46,749 nucleotides of DNA from Bacteroidetes bacterium CG18_big_fil_WC_8_21_14_2_50_41_14 (GTDB lineage Bacteria > Bacteroidota > Bacteroidia > Bacteroidales > F082). The notes below the pieces were generated by a model. That model had not been told where the DNA came from. It was given only the letters and a program-made list of their open reading frames with translations, and searched no databases. The stretch spans positions 41,627-88,375 of the forward strand of contig PCUL01000196.1 of assembly GCA_002771745.1 (NCBI GenBank), in the 5' to 3' direction. This document shows, piece by piece, positions 16,739 through 25,082 of this stretch (position 1 is the stretch's first letter; each line of letters opens with the position of its first letter). Both the position numbers and the translations under genes were made by a program.

Positions 16739-18343
16739 ATGACTAGAAAAAATTCTCTTTCCGCCATCTTTTTGCTGCTTTTTGTATCTTTTATTTCCCA
16801 GGCCCAAACCGCCGATAAAAGCGATTGGACTGGCGGGGTTCCCGATGCCTGTACGTCCATCACAGTAGGTAAAAAAGCCAGTTTCGATGGCTCGGTGATG
16901 ACCTCACATACCGACGACAGTCACCGCACCCGCAGCTGGATCGACATCGTGCCCGATAAAACCCACAATCCGGGTGACGTGGTCAATATGTACAAAAGGG
17001 TTCCCATTGATACCCTGGCCATGCCGGCCTATGGAAACCTCAAGATTGGCACCATTCCTCAAATAAGCCAGACAAATGGATATATCAACACGGCTTATCC
17101 CAGCTTAAACACCAAACAACTGGGGATTGGGGAATCCACTTTTGGAGGCCGCGAAGAGCTGCAAAGCGATTCGGGGCTGATCGATTGTCAGCGTTTGTGT
17201 TTGCTGATGCTCGAGCGGGAAAGTACGGCACGTGGAGCCATCAAAATGGCCGGAGACTTATTAAAACAGTATGGCTGGAACGATTACGGGGAAGCCCTCA
17301 CCATCGCCGACAAAAACGAAGTATGGCATTTTGAAGTGGTTGGCCCGGGAAAAGGAAAAAAAGGGGCCATTTGGGTAGCACAACGTGTTCCCGACGATCA
17401 TATTTCAGTCAATGCCAATGCCAGTACCATCAAAGAAGTTGACCTAAGCAATCCGGATGAGTTTATGGCCTCCGAAAATATTTTTACTGTTGCAAAGGAA
17501 AATGGCTGGTGGAACCCCGACAAAGAGGTGTTCAGGTTCTGCTATGCCTATGCGCCCGAAAGCCGTACCTCGCTGGCTTCCCGCCGAAGGGAATGGCGCG
17601 TATTCGACTTGTTGGCTCCTTCGTTGAAGCTCGATCCCAACCACAGCGATTATCCCTTTTCGGTAAAACCCGATACCTTGGTCACCCTGGAGAAAATCAT
17701 GAGCGTTTTTAAGGATTATTATGAAGGCACTCCCTTTGACATGACCAGCAACCTGACTGTAACCGACGAAAATGGAAAAACCATCATTTCTCCCTTGGCC
17801 AGTCCTCACATGCCTTATGATGCAAACAAACTATTTAAAATCAATGGAGGCTGGGGATGGCTTGGCGAGCGTACCATTGCCCGATGGTACACCATGTATG
17901 CCACCATTATTCAGTTGCGTGGCTGGCTACCGGACGAAATCGGCGGCGTAGAATGGCTTGCCATGGACAATGTGGCCACGTCCATTTATGTGCCCATTTA
18001 TGGCTCTGTAACGGATTTGCCCGTTCAATACAAAACCCCGGGTAGGGTAAATGGGTTCACCCTGAATTCGGCCTGGTGGATTTTTAACCGGCTGGGAACA
18101 CTGGCTTCGCAGCGCTGGGGCGATATGCGCCACGATGTGGATGCCGTTTGGAATCCCATGCAGTTGCAACTGATTCAAAATCAAAAAAAGGTGGATGAAG
18201 AGGCCTTGAAGTTATATGAGAAGAGTCCGGAAAAAGCCATCGTTTTTTTAACGGATTATTCAAATACAGAAGGAACCAAAGTGATGGTTAGGGCCATTCA
18301 ACTGGGCGACTTTCTATGGACTAAATATGACGAAAAATTTTAG
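16739..18343 (+). CDS. C69-family dipeptidase (secreted)
   Basis: The product is about 534 residues from the ATG at 16739; a TTG six bases upstream is a less likely start. A signal peptide ends near FISQAQ (residue 23). Cys38 in DACTSITVGKKAS is the expected N-terminal nucleophile of the C69/U34 Ntn-hydrolase family, followed by the family motifs SHTDDSHRTR and DCQRLCLLMLER. These enzymes cleave dipeptides with broad specificity, here probably in the periplasm or outside. The Cys lies about 14 residues after the likely signal cleavage site, so a further trimming step to expose it would be needed. The gene is monocistronic and convergent with the glycosyltransferase gene. Confidence 0.88.
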   Translation: MTRKNSLSAIFLLLFVSFISQAQTADKSDWTGGVPDACTSITVGKKASFDGSVMTSHTDDSHRTRSWIDIVPDKTHNPGDVVNMYKRVPIDTLAMPAYGNLKIGTIPQISQTNGYINTAYPSLNTKQLGIGESTFGGREELQSDSGLIDCQRLCLLMLERESTARGAIKMAGDLLKQYGWNDYGEALTIADKNEVWHFEVVGPGKGKKGAIWVAQRVPDDHISVNANASTIKEVDLSNPDEFMASENIFTVAKENGWWNPDKEVFRFCYAYAPESRTSLASRRREWRVFDLLAPSLKLDPNHSDYPFSVKPDTLVTLEKIMSVFKDYYEGTPFDMTSNLTVTDENGKTIISPLASPHMPYDANKLFKINGGWGWLGERTIARWYTMYATIIQLRGWLPDEIGGVEWLAMDNVATSIYVPIYGSVTDLPVQYKTPGRVNGFTLNSAWWIFNRLGTLASQRWGDMRHDVDAVWNPMQLQLIQNQKKVDEEALKLYEKSPEKAIVFLTDYSNTEGTKVMVRAIQLGDFLWTKYDEKF

Positions 18344-18413
18344 GTCGATAGAAAAAGCTCCGGGATCCTTTTGAAATTAGGAAGCCCAAATACAAATGAC
18401 ACGGGCCAAAGAA

Positions 18414-18432
18414 GTGGTTCAATATGAACCAC
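18414..18432. terminator. Hairpin between convergent genes
   Basis: GTGGTTC-AATAT-GAACCAC, 7-base arms, lies in the 160-base gap between two convergent genes. It has no clear T tract on either side, so terminator function is only possible. Confidence 0.35.
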
Positions 18433-18503
18433 CCCCCGGAAACCAGGTGCTTTGGTATCGATCAAAATCCATGGAGTTTAATACTTTCAGTAATGTAGTA
18501 TTA

Positions 18504-19265
18504 TTAACTTCTCTCCAGCCTCCACAATTTCTTCAGCTTACTATATTTTAAATAAGTGGCTTTTGCCGAAAGGAGGCAGATTTTAAGACCTGCCTCACCA
18601 TCAAGGAACCCTAAATTAAAATAATAGTCGCGCATAAACTTGGCTAAGGGGCTGGCCCATTGCTTTATAAAAGAAGGTTTCTTCCCTGCTTCATAGTATG
18701 CACGGGCTGCGATATCCGTAAACCGATCTATCTGTCGATGATGATCACTTTCGGTATGGTATGAGTAATGCAACAAATCACCTTCCAGATGGCTGAAAGT
18801 GGAACCTTTTTCCATGATAAACCGGTCATGGGGATTGATGCCTCCCCAGAGGCCCTTTGTCCGGTTAAAAAGCCGCAGTTTGACGTCAGGATACCATCCG
18901 CAGTGTTTGATCCATTTTCCACAATAGTTGGTGTACCGATTCATGGTAAAACCATCCGCATCGAAGTGTTTCTTTGCTTCCGAAATGCTGTGTTTTAGTG
19001 TGTCCGAAAGGGCTTCGTCGGCATCGAGAGAAAGTATGTGATTGTGAGTGGCGAGCCGCGTAGCGTAGTTTTTTTGCCCGATATAGCCTTCAAACGGGTG
19101 TTCTACAAACCGCACTCTGTATTGTTGACAGATTTCTTTGGTCCGATCGGTGGAAATGGAGTCGACAACGAGTATTTCATCGGCCACAGTTGCAACTGAA
19201 TTGAGGCACCTGGCAATATTGCGCTCTTCATTTAGAGTTATGATTACCACCGAGAGTTTGGTCAT
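18504..19265 (-). CDS. Glycosyltransferase family 2, LPS core type (WaaE/KdtX-like)
   Basis: The 253-residue GT-A enzyme begins with KLSVVIITLNEERNIARCL, has the acceptor loop VVDSISTDRT and the metal-binding LSLDADEAL motif, then the WYPDVKLRLFNRTKG and HYSYHT motifs of the LgtF/WaaE subgroup that adds a sugar to the lipopolysaccharide inner core or related glycans. It acts on the cytoplasmic face of the inner membrane. A TAnnTTTG promoter element (19282-19289) is directly upstream. It is a single gene; the intergenic stretch 19266-19407 to its amidase neighbour contains degenerate GGAGACACAGGAGA / CTCTGCGACTCTGCGG repeat-like sequence. Confidence 0.88.
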   Translation of the reverse strand: MTKLSVVIITLNEERNIARCLNSVATVADEILVVDSISTDRTKEICQQYRVRFVEHPFEGYIGQKNYATRLATHNHILSLDADEALSDTLKHSISEAKKHFDADGFTMNRYTNYCGKWIKHCGWYPDVKLRLFNRTKGLWGGINPHDRFIMEKGSTFSHLEGDLLHYSYHTESDHHRQIDRFTDIAARAYYEAGKKPSFIKQWASPLAKFMRDYYFNLGFLDGEAGLKICLLSAKATYLKYSKLKKLWRLERS

Positions 19266-19281
19266 GGTCTGCGATTTAGAG

Positions 19282-19289
19282 CAAAGATA
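19282..19289 (-). promoter_or_regulatory. Bacteroidota -7 promoter element (TATCTTTG) for the glycosyltransferase
   Basis: TATCTTTG on the minus strand matches the TAnnTTTG -7 consensus, 17-24 bases before the ATG at 19265. No clear -33 TTG is seen at the usual distance. Confidence 0.5.
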
Positions 19290-19407
19290 AAAAGAAAGGT
19301 ATACACTATGGAGACACAGGAGATACGGAGGTCTTTCTTATTATTTAAAGTATGAAACTGATTTTTCTATGCATTCTCTGCGACTCTGCGGTTTGTTTTT
19401 CACTCCT

Positions 19408-20202
19408 CTAATCCCTGAATACAAAGTCATCCCAATCGGGTGCGACATTAAATTTTTCACGAAAACGCACCAGTTCATCTTTCGATAATAAAACCGAAAC
19501 GGCTGTTTCCCTGTTTTCATCCCCTTGTGCCAGAACCTGTCCTTTTGCGTCAAGCACCATGGTAAATCCGTTATAATCAAAACCCAGTTCATCTTTTCCA
19601 ACCCGGTTGACACCAATTACAATGGCCTGATTTTCGATGGCGCGGGCGATAAGCAACTGTCGCCACGGATAACTGCGCACAGCCGGCCAGTTGGCCAGAT
19701 ATAGCGCCAGATCGTATTCGAATGCTTGATGTTGGTACCGATTTTTACTCCATACCGGAAACCGCAAATCATAACAAATCATTGGCCTGATTTTCCAACC
19801 GTTTAGTTCCACAATAAGTTGCTGGTCACCGGGTTGTATCATCTTGTCTTCGCCACCCATCGAAAACACATGACGTTTTTCGTACAACCGGAAATCTCCG
19901 TCAGGAGTCATCCAAACGAGTGTATTGGCAAAACCGTGGTTGTTTTCGAGTAACAAAGTACCGGCCAGCACAGCACCCGTTTTAACCGCCATGGATTTCA
20001 TCCAGTTCACAGTAACTCCGTTGGTGGTTTCAGCAAATTTCTTTGGATTTACCGGAAAGCCGGTAGTAAAAGTCTCTGGTAAGAGAATTAGATGATGACG
20101 TTCAAAATTTTGATCAACCATCTTTTCAAAAGCCAATCGGTTGGCTTCAGGATTTTCCCAGATGAGGTTGGCCTGTAATGCCAGTATTTTTAAATCCTGC
20201 AT
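19408..20202 (-). CDS. Omega-amidase/nitrilase superfamily amidohydrolase (YafV-like)
   Basis: The 264-residue enzyme shows the nitrilase catalytic triad: Glu43 in LLPETFTTGF, Lys109 in YEKRHVF and Cys143 in MICYDLRFP, with PAVRSYPWRQLLIARAIENQ typical of the YafV/omega-amidase branch. The branch converts alpha-ketoglutaramate (or ketosuccinamate) to the 2-oxoacid plus ammonia. Its ORF overlaps the 3' end of the aminotransferase gene by 13 bases, so the two are translationally linked. This fits a glutamine transaminase-omega-amidase pair in which the aminotransferase uses glutamine as donor and this enzyme removes the resulting ketoglutaramate, making the reaction irreversible. Confidence 0.88.
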   Translation of the reverse strand: MQDLKILALQANLIWENPEANRLAFEKMVDQNFERHHLILLPETFTTGFPVNPKKFAETTNGVTVNWMKSMAVKTGAVLAGTLLLENNHGFANTLVWMTPDGDFRLYEKRHVFSMGGEDKMIQPGDQQLIVELNGWKIRPMICYDLRFPVWSKNRYQHQAFEYDLALYLANWPAVRSYPWRQLLIARAIENQAIVIGVNRVGKDELGFDYNGFTMVLDAKGQVLAQGDENRETAVSVLLSKDELVRFREKFNVAPDWDDFVFRD

Positions 20203-21347
20203 AGTATCTCTCCCGCTTTTTGAAGCGTTTCCTCCGTTTTGGCAAAACAGAACCTCAAGGTATGGTTATCTACTTTTTCACGATAAAATGGAGAAACGGG
20301 TACTGCCGCCAGTTGATGTTCTTTCACCAGCCATTCGGCAAATTCCATTTCTTTTTTTTCGGAGATAGCACTGTAATCAAGTAATTGAAAATAAGTACCG
20401 TGGCAGCTCAATGGCTTAAATTTAGAGCCTTTAATGGTGTCGAGAAAAAAATCTCGCTTTTGTTGGTAGAATTCGCCCAGGTGCAGGTAATTTTTCGGAT
20501 TTTTCAGGAAGTCGGCCACCGCATACTGTATGGGTGTGTTGACGGCAAATACCATGAACTGATGTACTTTTCGCACCTCTTTTGTTAATTTCTCAGGAGC
20601 CAATATGAATCCCGTTTTCCATCCGGTGGCGTGAAAGGTTTTACCGAACGAACCAACGATCAAACTCCGTGAAGCCAGATCAGGGAAAAGACACACACTC
20701 TCGTGCTTGAGTCCGTCAAAAATCAGGTGTTCGTAAACTTCATCACTCAGAATCACAATATCGGTACCACGGGTGAGCCTTTCCAAACGTATCAAATCTT
20801 CTTTGTTGAGAATACTGCCTGTTGGATTATGCGGTGAGTTGATGATGATCATGCGTGTACGGCTCGAAATCATTCGGGTTACCTCTTCCCAGTTGATGCG
20901 ATAGTCGGGAAAATGAAGCTGTGAATGTTTTACCAAACCACCATTGAGGGTGATGGCAGGGGCATAACTGTCGTAGGCTGGTTCAAAAATAAGTACCTCA
21001 TCGCCTTTGTGCACCAGGGCGGTGATGATGCTAAACAGGGCCTGTGTGGCGCCTGCCGTGATGGTGATTTCTGTTTCCGTGTTGTAAACAGCACCATAAT
21101 TTTGTTTAAAAAGTTTCGACAAGGCTTCACGTAAAGGCTTGATGCCTGGCATGGGTGCGTACTGGTTGAAACCTTTTTTCATGGATTGATTTACCAGTTC
21201 TATCAAATGTTCGGAAACGGGAAAGTCCGGAAAACCCTGCGCCAGGTTTAAAGCTTTGTACTGTGTGGCCAATTGTGTCATTACCGCGAAGATGGAAATC
21301 CCTGTTTGCGGTAATTTGGATGTGATATTGCCTTCGTACGCATTCAT
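20190..21347 (-). CDS. PLP-dependent aminotransferase, methionine/glutamine type (YbdL-like)
   Basis: The 385-residue class I/II aminotransferase has the PLP lysine Lys236 in GSFGKTFHATGWKTG, Asn174 in SPHNPTG, Asp202/Tyr205 in SDEVYEHL and the N-terminal LNLAQGFPDFP loop. The sequence pattern is that of the methionine aminotransferase YbdL/KAT III group, which acts on methionine, glutamine and aromatic amino acids and makes methionine from 4-methylthio-2-oxobutanoate in salvage. It heads a two-gene operon with the omega-amidase. Either of two ATGs (21347 and 21343, the latter out of frame) is near; the one at 21347 is in frame. Substrate assignment is by family and neighbour, not by visible specificity residues. 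Confidence 0.88.
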   Translation of the reverse strand: MNAYEGNITSKLPQTGISIFAVMTQLATQYKALNLAQGFPDFPVSEHLIELVNQSMKKGFNQYAPMPGIKPLREALSKLFKQNYGAVYNTETEITITAGATQALFSIITALVHKGDEVLIFEPAYDSYAPAITLNGGLVKHSQLHFPDYRINWEEVTRMISSRTRMIIINSPHNPTGSILNKEDLIRLERLTRGTDIVILSDEVYEHLIFDGLKHESVCLFPDLASRSLIVGSFGKTFHATGWKTGFILAPEKLTKEVRKVHQFMVFAVNTPIQYAVADFLKNPKNYLHLGEFYQQKRDFFLDTIKGSKFKPLSCHGTYFQLLDYSAISEKKEMEFAEWLVKEHQLAAVPVSPFYREKVDNHTLRFCFAKTEETLQKAGEILCRI

Positions 21348-21387
21348 GGCTAATTTTTTCGGTGAGCTACAAAAATAGGGAAAAGTA

Positions 21388-22704
21388 TCATTGTTTGTCC
21401 ATTTGATTCAATTCGTCAGGTTCTTTTTTGAACTTGGGTTTGATGAGCAGCCTCAAGGTTTGGTTATAGCTGAAATAATTCCATATCCAATCCCACATAA
21501 TAAAAAATCGGTTTTTTACTCCTATAATCGACATCAGGTGAACTGCCGACCACAACACCCAGGCTACAAACCCATTGAAATGCATGCCGGGCAAATCGGC
21601 CACCGCCAGATTATGCCCAACGGTGGCGAGCGATCCTTTGTCTTTGTAAACGAATTTCTGCCATGATTTACATGCCTTTTCGTTACGCAGGTTTTTGGCG
21701 AGATTTTTAGCTTGCTGGATGGCTACCTGAGCTACCTGGGGATGTCCTTTTGGGGTGGTTTCATTTTGCATCAAACAAATATCGCCAATGGCAAACAGGT
21801 CCGTTGTCCCCAAAATTTTGTTGAATTCATCTACCAATAACCTTCCTGCATGACCGAGAGTTGAACCAGGTAATCCTTTCATGTTAATGGCCTTAACGCC
21901 TGCGGCCCAAATCAAGGTATGGGTTCGATGGACACTTCCATCTTTCAGCAACACCTCTCCTTTTGAAGCATCCACCACCTGTGTGTTAAGTTTAACATCC
22001 ACATCAAGTCGATGGAGGTACTCAAGGGCACGGGCACCTGATTTCTCTGACATCCCACTTAATAAGTTGCCAGCGGCTTCAAACAAATGGATCTTCATCA
22101 GGTTAAAGTCCAGTTCGGGATAGTCTTTGGGCAGGATATTTTTTTTCATCTCAGCCAGCGCCCCTGCTAACTCAACTCCTGTGGGGCCACCGCCCACAAT
22201 TACCATGTTCAGGTAAGCAGCCATTTTCTCCTGGTTGGTATGGTTAAGGGCCTTTTCGTAATTTTCGAGAATGGTGTTTCGGATCAGGATGGCATCCGAC
22301 ACCGATTTCATGGTGAAAGCGTGTTTTTCAATATCGATATTACCAAAAAAATTGGTGGTGCCACCCGCGGCAATAACAAGGTAATCGTAATTGAGTTCGC
22401 CGATCGTGGTGGTAATTTCCTTTTTTTCGGGATGAATTTCCAATAGTTCGGCAATGCGAAAATGAAACCGCTTCTGTTTTTGAAACAGTATCCGCAAAGG
22501 GAATGAAATGGCGCTTGGCTCAAGGCCGGCGGTGGCTACCTGATAAAACAAAGGTTGAAACTGGTGGTAGTTGTTTTTGTCGATAATCACCACCTGGTAT
22601 CCTGAATTGAAAAGGCTTCTGGCAAGTTTTAATCCGGCAAAACCGGCACCAATAATGACAATGCGCTTAAATTGAGGTACTGGAATGTGGGCTATCCTGG
22701 TCAT
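21388..22704 (-). CDS. ndh: Type II NADH:quinone oxidoreductase (NDH-2 family)
   Basis: The product is about 438 residues from the ATG at 22704. An in-frame upstream extension to 22740 begins with TTG and lies on the far side of the predicted promoter, so it is rejected. The first dinucleotide fold is VIIGAGFAGLKLARSL (FAD), the second is VIVGGGPTGVELAGAL (NADH), and the FAD-binding end is DLFAIGDICLM. The C-terminal aromatic helix region (AWVLWSAVHLMSIIG) is the membrane anchor. The enzyme oxidises NADH and reduces quinone without proton pumping. It stands alone with its own promoter, divergent from pgk. Confidence 0.88.
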   Translation of the reverse strand: MTRIAHIPVPQFKRIVIIGAGFAGLKLARSLFNSGYQVVIIDKNNYHQFQPLFYQVATAGLEPSAISFPLRILFQKQKRFHFRIAELLEIHPEKKEITTTIGELNYDYLVIAAGGTTNFFGNIDIEKHAFTMKSVSDAILIRNTILENYEKALNHTNQEKMAAYLNMVIVGGGPTGVELAGALAEMKKNILPKDYPELDFNLMKIHLFEAAGNLLSGMSEKSGARALEYLHRLDVDVKLNTQVVDASKGEVLLKDGSVHRTHTLIWAAGVKAINMKGLPGSTLGHAGRLLVDEFNKILGTTDLFAIGDICLMQNETTPKGHPQVAQVAIQQAKNLAKNLRNEKACKSWQKFVYKDKGSLATVGHNLAVADLPGMHFNGFVAWVLWSAVHLMSIIGVKNRFFIMWDWIWNYFSYNQTLRLLIKPKFKKEPDELNQMDKQ

Positions 22705-22725
22705 AGTATGTTTTTTTTGTGGCGT

Positions 22726-22759
22726 CAAAATTACACGCAATCCATTGCGCTTGTCAATA
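22726..22759 (-). promoter_or_regulatory. Promoter of ndh (TTG-N21-TAATTTTG)
   Basis: On the minus strand TAATTTTG (22726-22733) lies 24 bases after a TTGAC element, the spacing expected for a Bacteroidota housekeeping promoter. Transcription would begin about 5-7 bases later, close to the ATG at 22704. The malic enzyme promoter has the same elements at the same spacing. Confidence 0.65.
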
Positions 22760-22829
22760 TTGAGTCAATTAATAACAAGATTTAACGAACTATTTCTGCC
22801 GTTAAAGGGGCTGAATCACATGAGTTTCT

Positions 22830-22837
22830 TAATTTTG
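22830..22837 (+). promoter_or_regulatory. -7 promoter element of pgk (TAATTTTG)
   Basis: TAATTTTG matches TAnnTTTG and lies 40 bases before the pgk ATG. No good -33 element is visible. Confidence 0.5.
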
Positions 22838-22876
22838 TAAAAAGTTCTCCCGATCACTAATACTAAAACCTGAATC

Positions 22877-24067
22877 ATGAAAAATATTGATAATTACGAC
22901 TTTAGAAATAAGAAAGTAATTGTACGTGTCGATTTCAATGTGCCGTTGGATGCTCAATTCAATGTAACTGACGATACCCGCATAAAAGCGACCATTCCCA
23001 CCATCAAAAAGATACTTCAGGGTGGAGGTTCAGTCATTTTGATGTCGCATCTGGGGAGGCCAAAAGGTGGTCCTGAAGACAAATTTTCGCTGCGACATGT
23101 ATTGGGTGATTTATCGAAAAAATTGGGCTTGGACGTGCAGTTTGCGGATGATTGTATTGGTGAATCGGCCCGCCGCATGGCTGCCGCCCTGCAGCCCGGC
23201 CAGGTGTTGTTGCTTGAGAACCTGCGTTTTTATAAGGAAGAAGAAGCCGGAGAGGTTGGTTTTGCCAAAAAGCTGGCTGATTTGGCCGACGTTTACATGA
23301 ACGACGCCTTTGGTACGGCTCACCGGGCTCACGCTTCTACTGCTGTGATAGCACAGTTTTTTCCGGAAAACAAACTCTTTGGCTATGTGATGGGTGGCGA
23401 AGTAAGCAGCATTAACAAGGTGCTGAAAGAAGGTCACAAACCTGTTACTGCCATTCTTGGAGGAGCCAAAGTTTCGGGTAAGATCGAAATCATCAACAAC
23501 CTGCTCAACAAAGTGGACAACCTGATAATAGGCGGAGGAATGATGTTTACTTTTATCAAGGCCATGGGCGGAAAAACCGGAAACTCGCTGGTGGAGGATG
23601 ATTTGATTGACACCGCTAAATCGGCGTTGGCAAAAGCAACAAAGCTGGGTGTGCATTTTTATATTCCCACAGATGCCGTTATTGCTGACAAATTTGATAA
23701 TGAAGCCAACTTTATGACCTTCGAGGCTGATGTAATTCCTGATGGTTGGATGGGCCTGGATATCGGACCCAAATCTGTTGCCGCCATAAAGGAGATCATC
23801 CTGAGTTCCTCCACCTTGTTGTGGAATGGTCCCATGGGCGTATTCGAAATGGATCATTTTGCACAGGGAACCATCGAAATTGCCAAAGCCATTGCCGAAG
23901 CCACGCAAAAAGGAGCCTTCTCCTTAGTAGGTGGTGGCGATTCGGTAGCCGCTGTTAATAAATATCACCTCAGCGACCAGATCAGTCATGTTTCAACTGG
24001 TGGTGGCGCTATGCTGGAATTTATCGAAGGCAAAGAGCTGCCTGGAGTGGCGGCGATAGAGGGGTAA
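22877..24067 (+). CDS. pgk: Phosphoglycerate kinase
   Basis: The 396-residue enzyme has the substrate-binding start [23 protein letters not shown], the hinge segment [13 protein letters not shown], the ATP site [12 protein letters not shown] and the C-terminal GGGDSVAAV and [19 protein letters not shown]. It catalyses 1,3-bisphosphoglycerate + ADP to 3-phosphoglycerate + ATP in glycolysis. It is monocistronic with its own promoter and a strong terminator. A damaged second copy of its last ~145 bases lies 0.6 kb downstream (24690-24837). Confidence 0.97.
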   Translation: MKNIDNYDFRNKKVIVRVDFNVPLDAQFNVTDDTRIKATIPTIKKILQGGGSVILMSHLGRPKGGPEDKFSLRHVLGDLSKKLGLDVQFADDCIGESARRMAAALQPGQVLLLENLRFYKEEEAGEVGFAKKLADLADVYMNDAFGTAHRAHASTAVIAQFFPENKLFGYVMGGEVSSINKVLKEGHKPVTAILGGAKVSGKIEIINNLLNKVDNLIIGGGMMFTFIKAMGGKTGNSLVEDDLIDTAKSALAKATKLGVHFYIPTDAVIADKFDNEANFMTFEADVIPDGWMGLDIGPKSVAAIKEIILSSSTLLWNGPMGVFEMDHFAQGTIEIAKAIAEATQKGAFSLVGGGDSVAAVNKYHLSDQISHVSTGGGAMLEFIEGKELPGVAAIEG

Positions 24068-24094
24068 ATAATTTTTTAAATTGTGAATGAATCT

Positions 24095-24133
24095 ATCCCC
24101 TGCTTCGGGCGTGATGCGCCCGAAGCAGGGGAT
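24095..24133 (+). terminator. Terminator of pgk
   Basis: A 17-base perfect stem starting ATCCCCTGCTTCGGGCG, with a TGATG loop, is followed by TTGTTTG, 28 bases after the pgk stop. Confidence 0.75.
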
Positions 24134-24170
24134 TTGTTTGAAAAAGTGATTTGTTTACAAGAATTTAAAT

Positions 24171-24497
24171 CTAGGCAAGTTGTACATGTTGTTTTTCAAT
24201 CGTTACATTAAAATGGATGTCGGCTTTAAGTGCTTTAAATACTTTTAAAATCGTGTCGATTGTAGCACTGTTTGTATGGCTTTCAAGTTTAGAGATTTGA
24301 GATTTTTGCACACCAACGAGTTGTCCCAATTGTTCTTGTGTTAAATTTCGTTCGGTTCGCGCCTTTTTAATCATCATACCTAAAACGTCCATACGAAGTT
24401 CATATTCATACTCTTCCCTGTCACCAGATCCGATTTTGCCAATATATTTATCCTTCATTTCAGCTAATGAATATGATTTAATTTCTGTCTTTTCCAT
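24171..24497 (-). CDS. XRE-family antitoxin (HigA-like)
   Basis: The 108-residue protein, counted from the ATG at 24497 (a TTG at 24503 is in frame but less likely), starts with an EMKDKYIGKIGSGDREEYE segment typical of RelE/HigB-associated antitoxins. A helix-turn-helix follows at about residues 43-95 (ARTERNLTQEQLGQLVGVQK, then SQISKLESH). It should bind and neutralise a HigB/RelE-type mRNA interferase and repress its own promoter. The toxin gene directly upstream is cut to 38 codons, so this is an orphan antitoxin. A palindrome over the promoter (24618-24641) is a likely operator. Confidence 0.85.
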   Translation of the reverse strand: MEKTEIKSYSLAEMKDKYIGKIGSGDREEYEYELRMDVLGMMIKKARTERNLTQEQLGQLVGVQKSQISKLESHTNSATIDTILKVFKALKADIHFNVTIEKQHVQLA

Positions 24498-24594
24498 GGT
24501 CAATGTTGTATAGTATTTTCTTCACGGTTTTAGGGTCAAGTTGCGAAATAAACACGACAGCTTCCTCTAAAAAACGGGTTTGAAAATAGTGCAT
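24478..24594 (-). pseudogene. Truncated HigB/RelE-type toxin (N-terminal 38 codons)
   Basis: The frame from the ATG at 24594 encodes MHYFQTRFLEEAVVFISQLD, then a PKTVKKILYNI stretch and a short GKDRN end, stop at 24478. The FLEEA...F...LDPKT.KKI.YNI pattern is the first helical third of Gp49/HigB-type toxins, which are normally about 100-115 residues with their catalytic residues later. The ORF overlaps the antitoxin start by 20 bases, so an internal deletion has fused the toxin beginning to the antitoxin gene. The product cannot be an active nuclease. It may now serve as a translated leader for the antitoxin. Confidence 0.7.
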
Positions 24595-24606
24595 CTATTT
24601 TTTTTA

Positions 24607-24641
24607 CAAAGATAGAAAATGTTTCCAAATATTGAAACATT
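24607..24641 (-). promoter_or_regulatory. Promoter and putative operator of the toxin-antitoxin remnant
   Basis: TATCTTTG on the minus strand (24607-24614) matches the -7 consensus. Immediately upstream, AATGTTTC-N8-GAAACATT (24618-24641) is a perfect 8-base inverted repeat placed where an autoregulating antitoxin would bind. Confidence 0.6.
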
Positions 24642-24689
24642 AAATTGTAAAAAGCTTAACTTTTTCTTAAGTGATAGTAAAAAAACAGT

Positions 24690-24837
24690 GCCATTTCCGA
24701 AGCCACGCAAAAAGGTGCCTTCTCCCTGGTAGGTGGTGGCGATTCGGTAGCCGCTTGTTAATAAATACCACCTCAGCGACCAGATAAGTCATGTTTCAAC
24801 CGGTGGTGGCGCCATGTTTGAGTATATTGAGGAGTAG
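24690..24837 (+). pseudogene. Duplicated 3' fragment of pgk
   Basis: This segment matches pgk from 23888 onward for about 130 bases with roughly nine substitutions and one inserted T (GCCGCTTGTTAA versus GCCGCTGTTAAT). The insertion frameshifts the copy into a stop. Beyond the frameshift the codons would still read GGGAMFEYIEE and stop, a different and shorter C-terminus than pgk itself. The fragment has no start. Such displaced 3' ends are left when an element integrates at the end of a gene. Confidence 0.85.
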
Positions 24838-24873
24838 GGTTAGTTTGTGCGATAGCCCATGCCCTACGAGGGA

Positions 24874-24925
24874 ATCCCGAAGGTTTTCGGGATGAGGGAG
24901 GGCGGAACCCCGAAAATATTCGGGG
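24874..24925. repeat. Two adjacent GC-rich hairpins
   Basis: ATCCCGAA-GGTT-TTCGGGAT (24874-24893) and CCCCGAA-AATA-TTCGGGG (24908-24925) lie in the gene-free stretch 24838-25410. Apart from these and the hairpin at 25039 no coding sequence can be supported there. Confidence 0.7.
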
Positions 24926-25038
24926 GCAGAAAGGGACGATGCAGGGCGGAGAAATGGAGCGGGTTTTATTGAGGATGTTTTCCCGGAATTTCATTAGAAG
25001 AATACCGGTGGTTTTATAGGGTGGGCAGGCTGTGGGGA

Positions 25039-25082
25039 GCTATATAACATAATGTCCCATTATGTTATATAGCGGGGGGGGG
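25039..25082. repeat. Perfect 16-base inverted repeat followed by G9
   Basis: GCTATATAACATAATG (25039-25054), loop TCC, and the exact complement (25058-25073), followed by nine G residues (25074-25082). The stem is AT-rich, so it is cruciform-prone, and the G tract is phase-slippage-prone. Confidence 0.8.

Noticed and set aside
22705-22740. N-terminal extension of the NDH-2 gene
   Set aside because: It starts with TTG, covers the predicted -7 promoter element and would add a basic stretch before a normal NDH-2 start.
23111-23908. A 265-codon minus-strand frame inside pgk
   Set aside because: Antisense shadow of phosphoglycerate kinase, which is certain.
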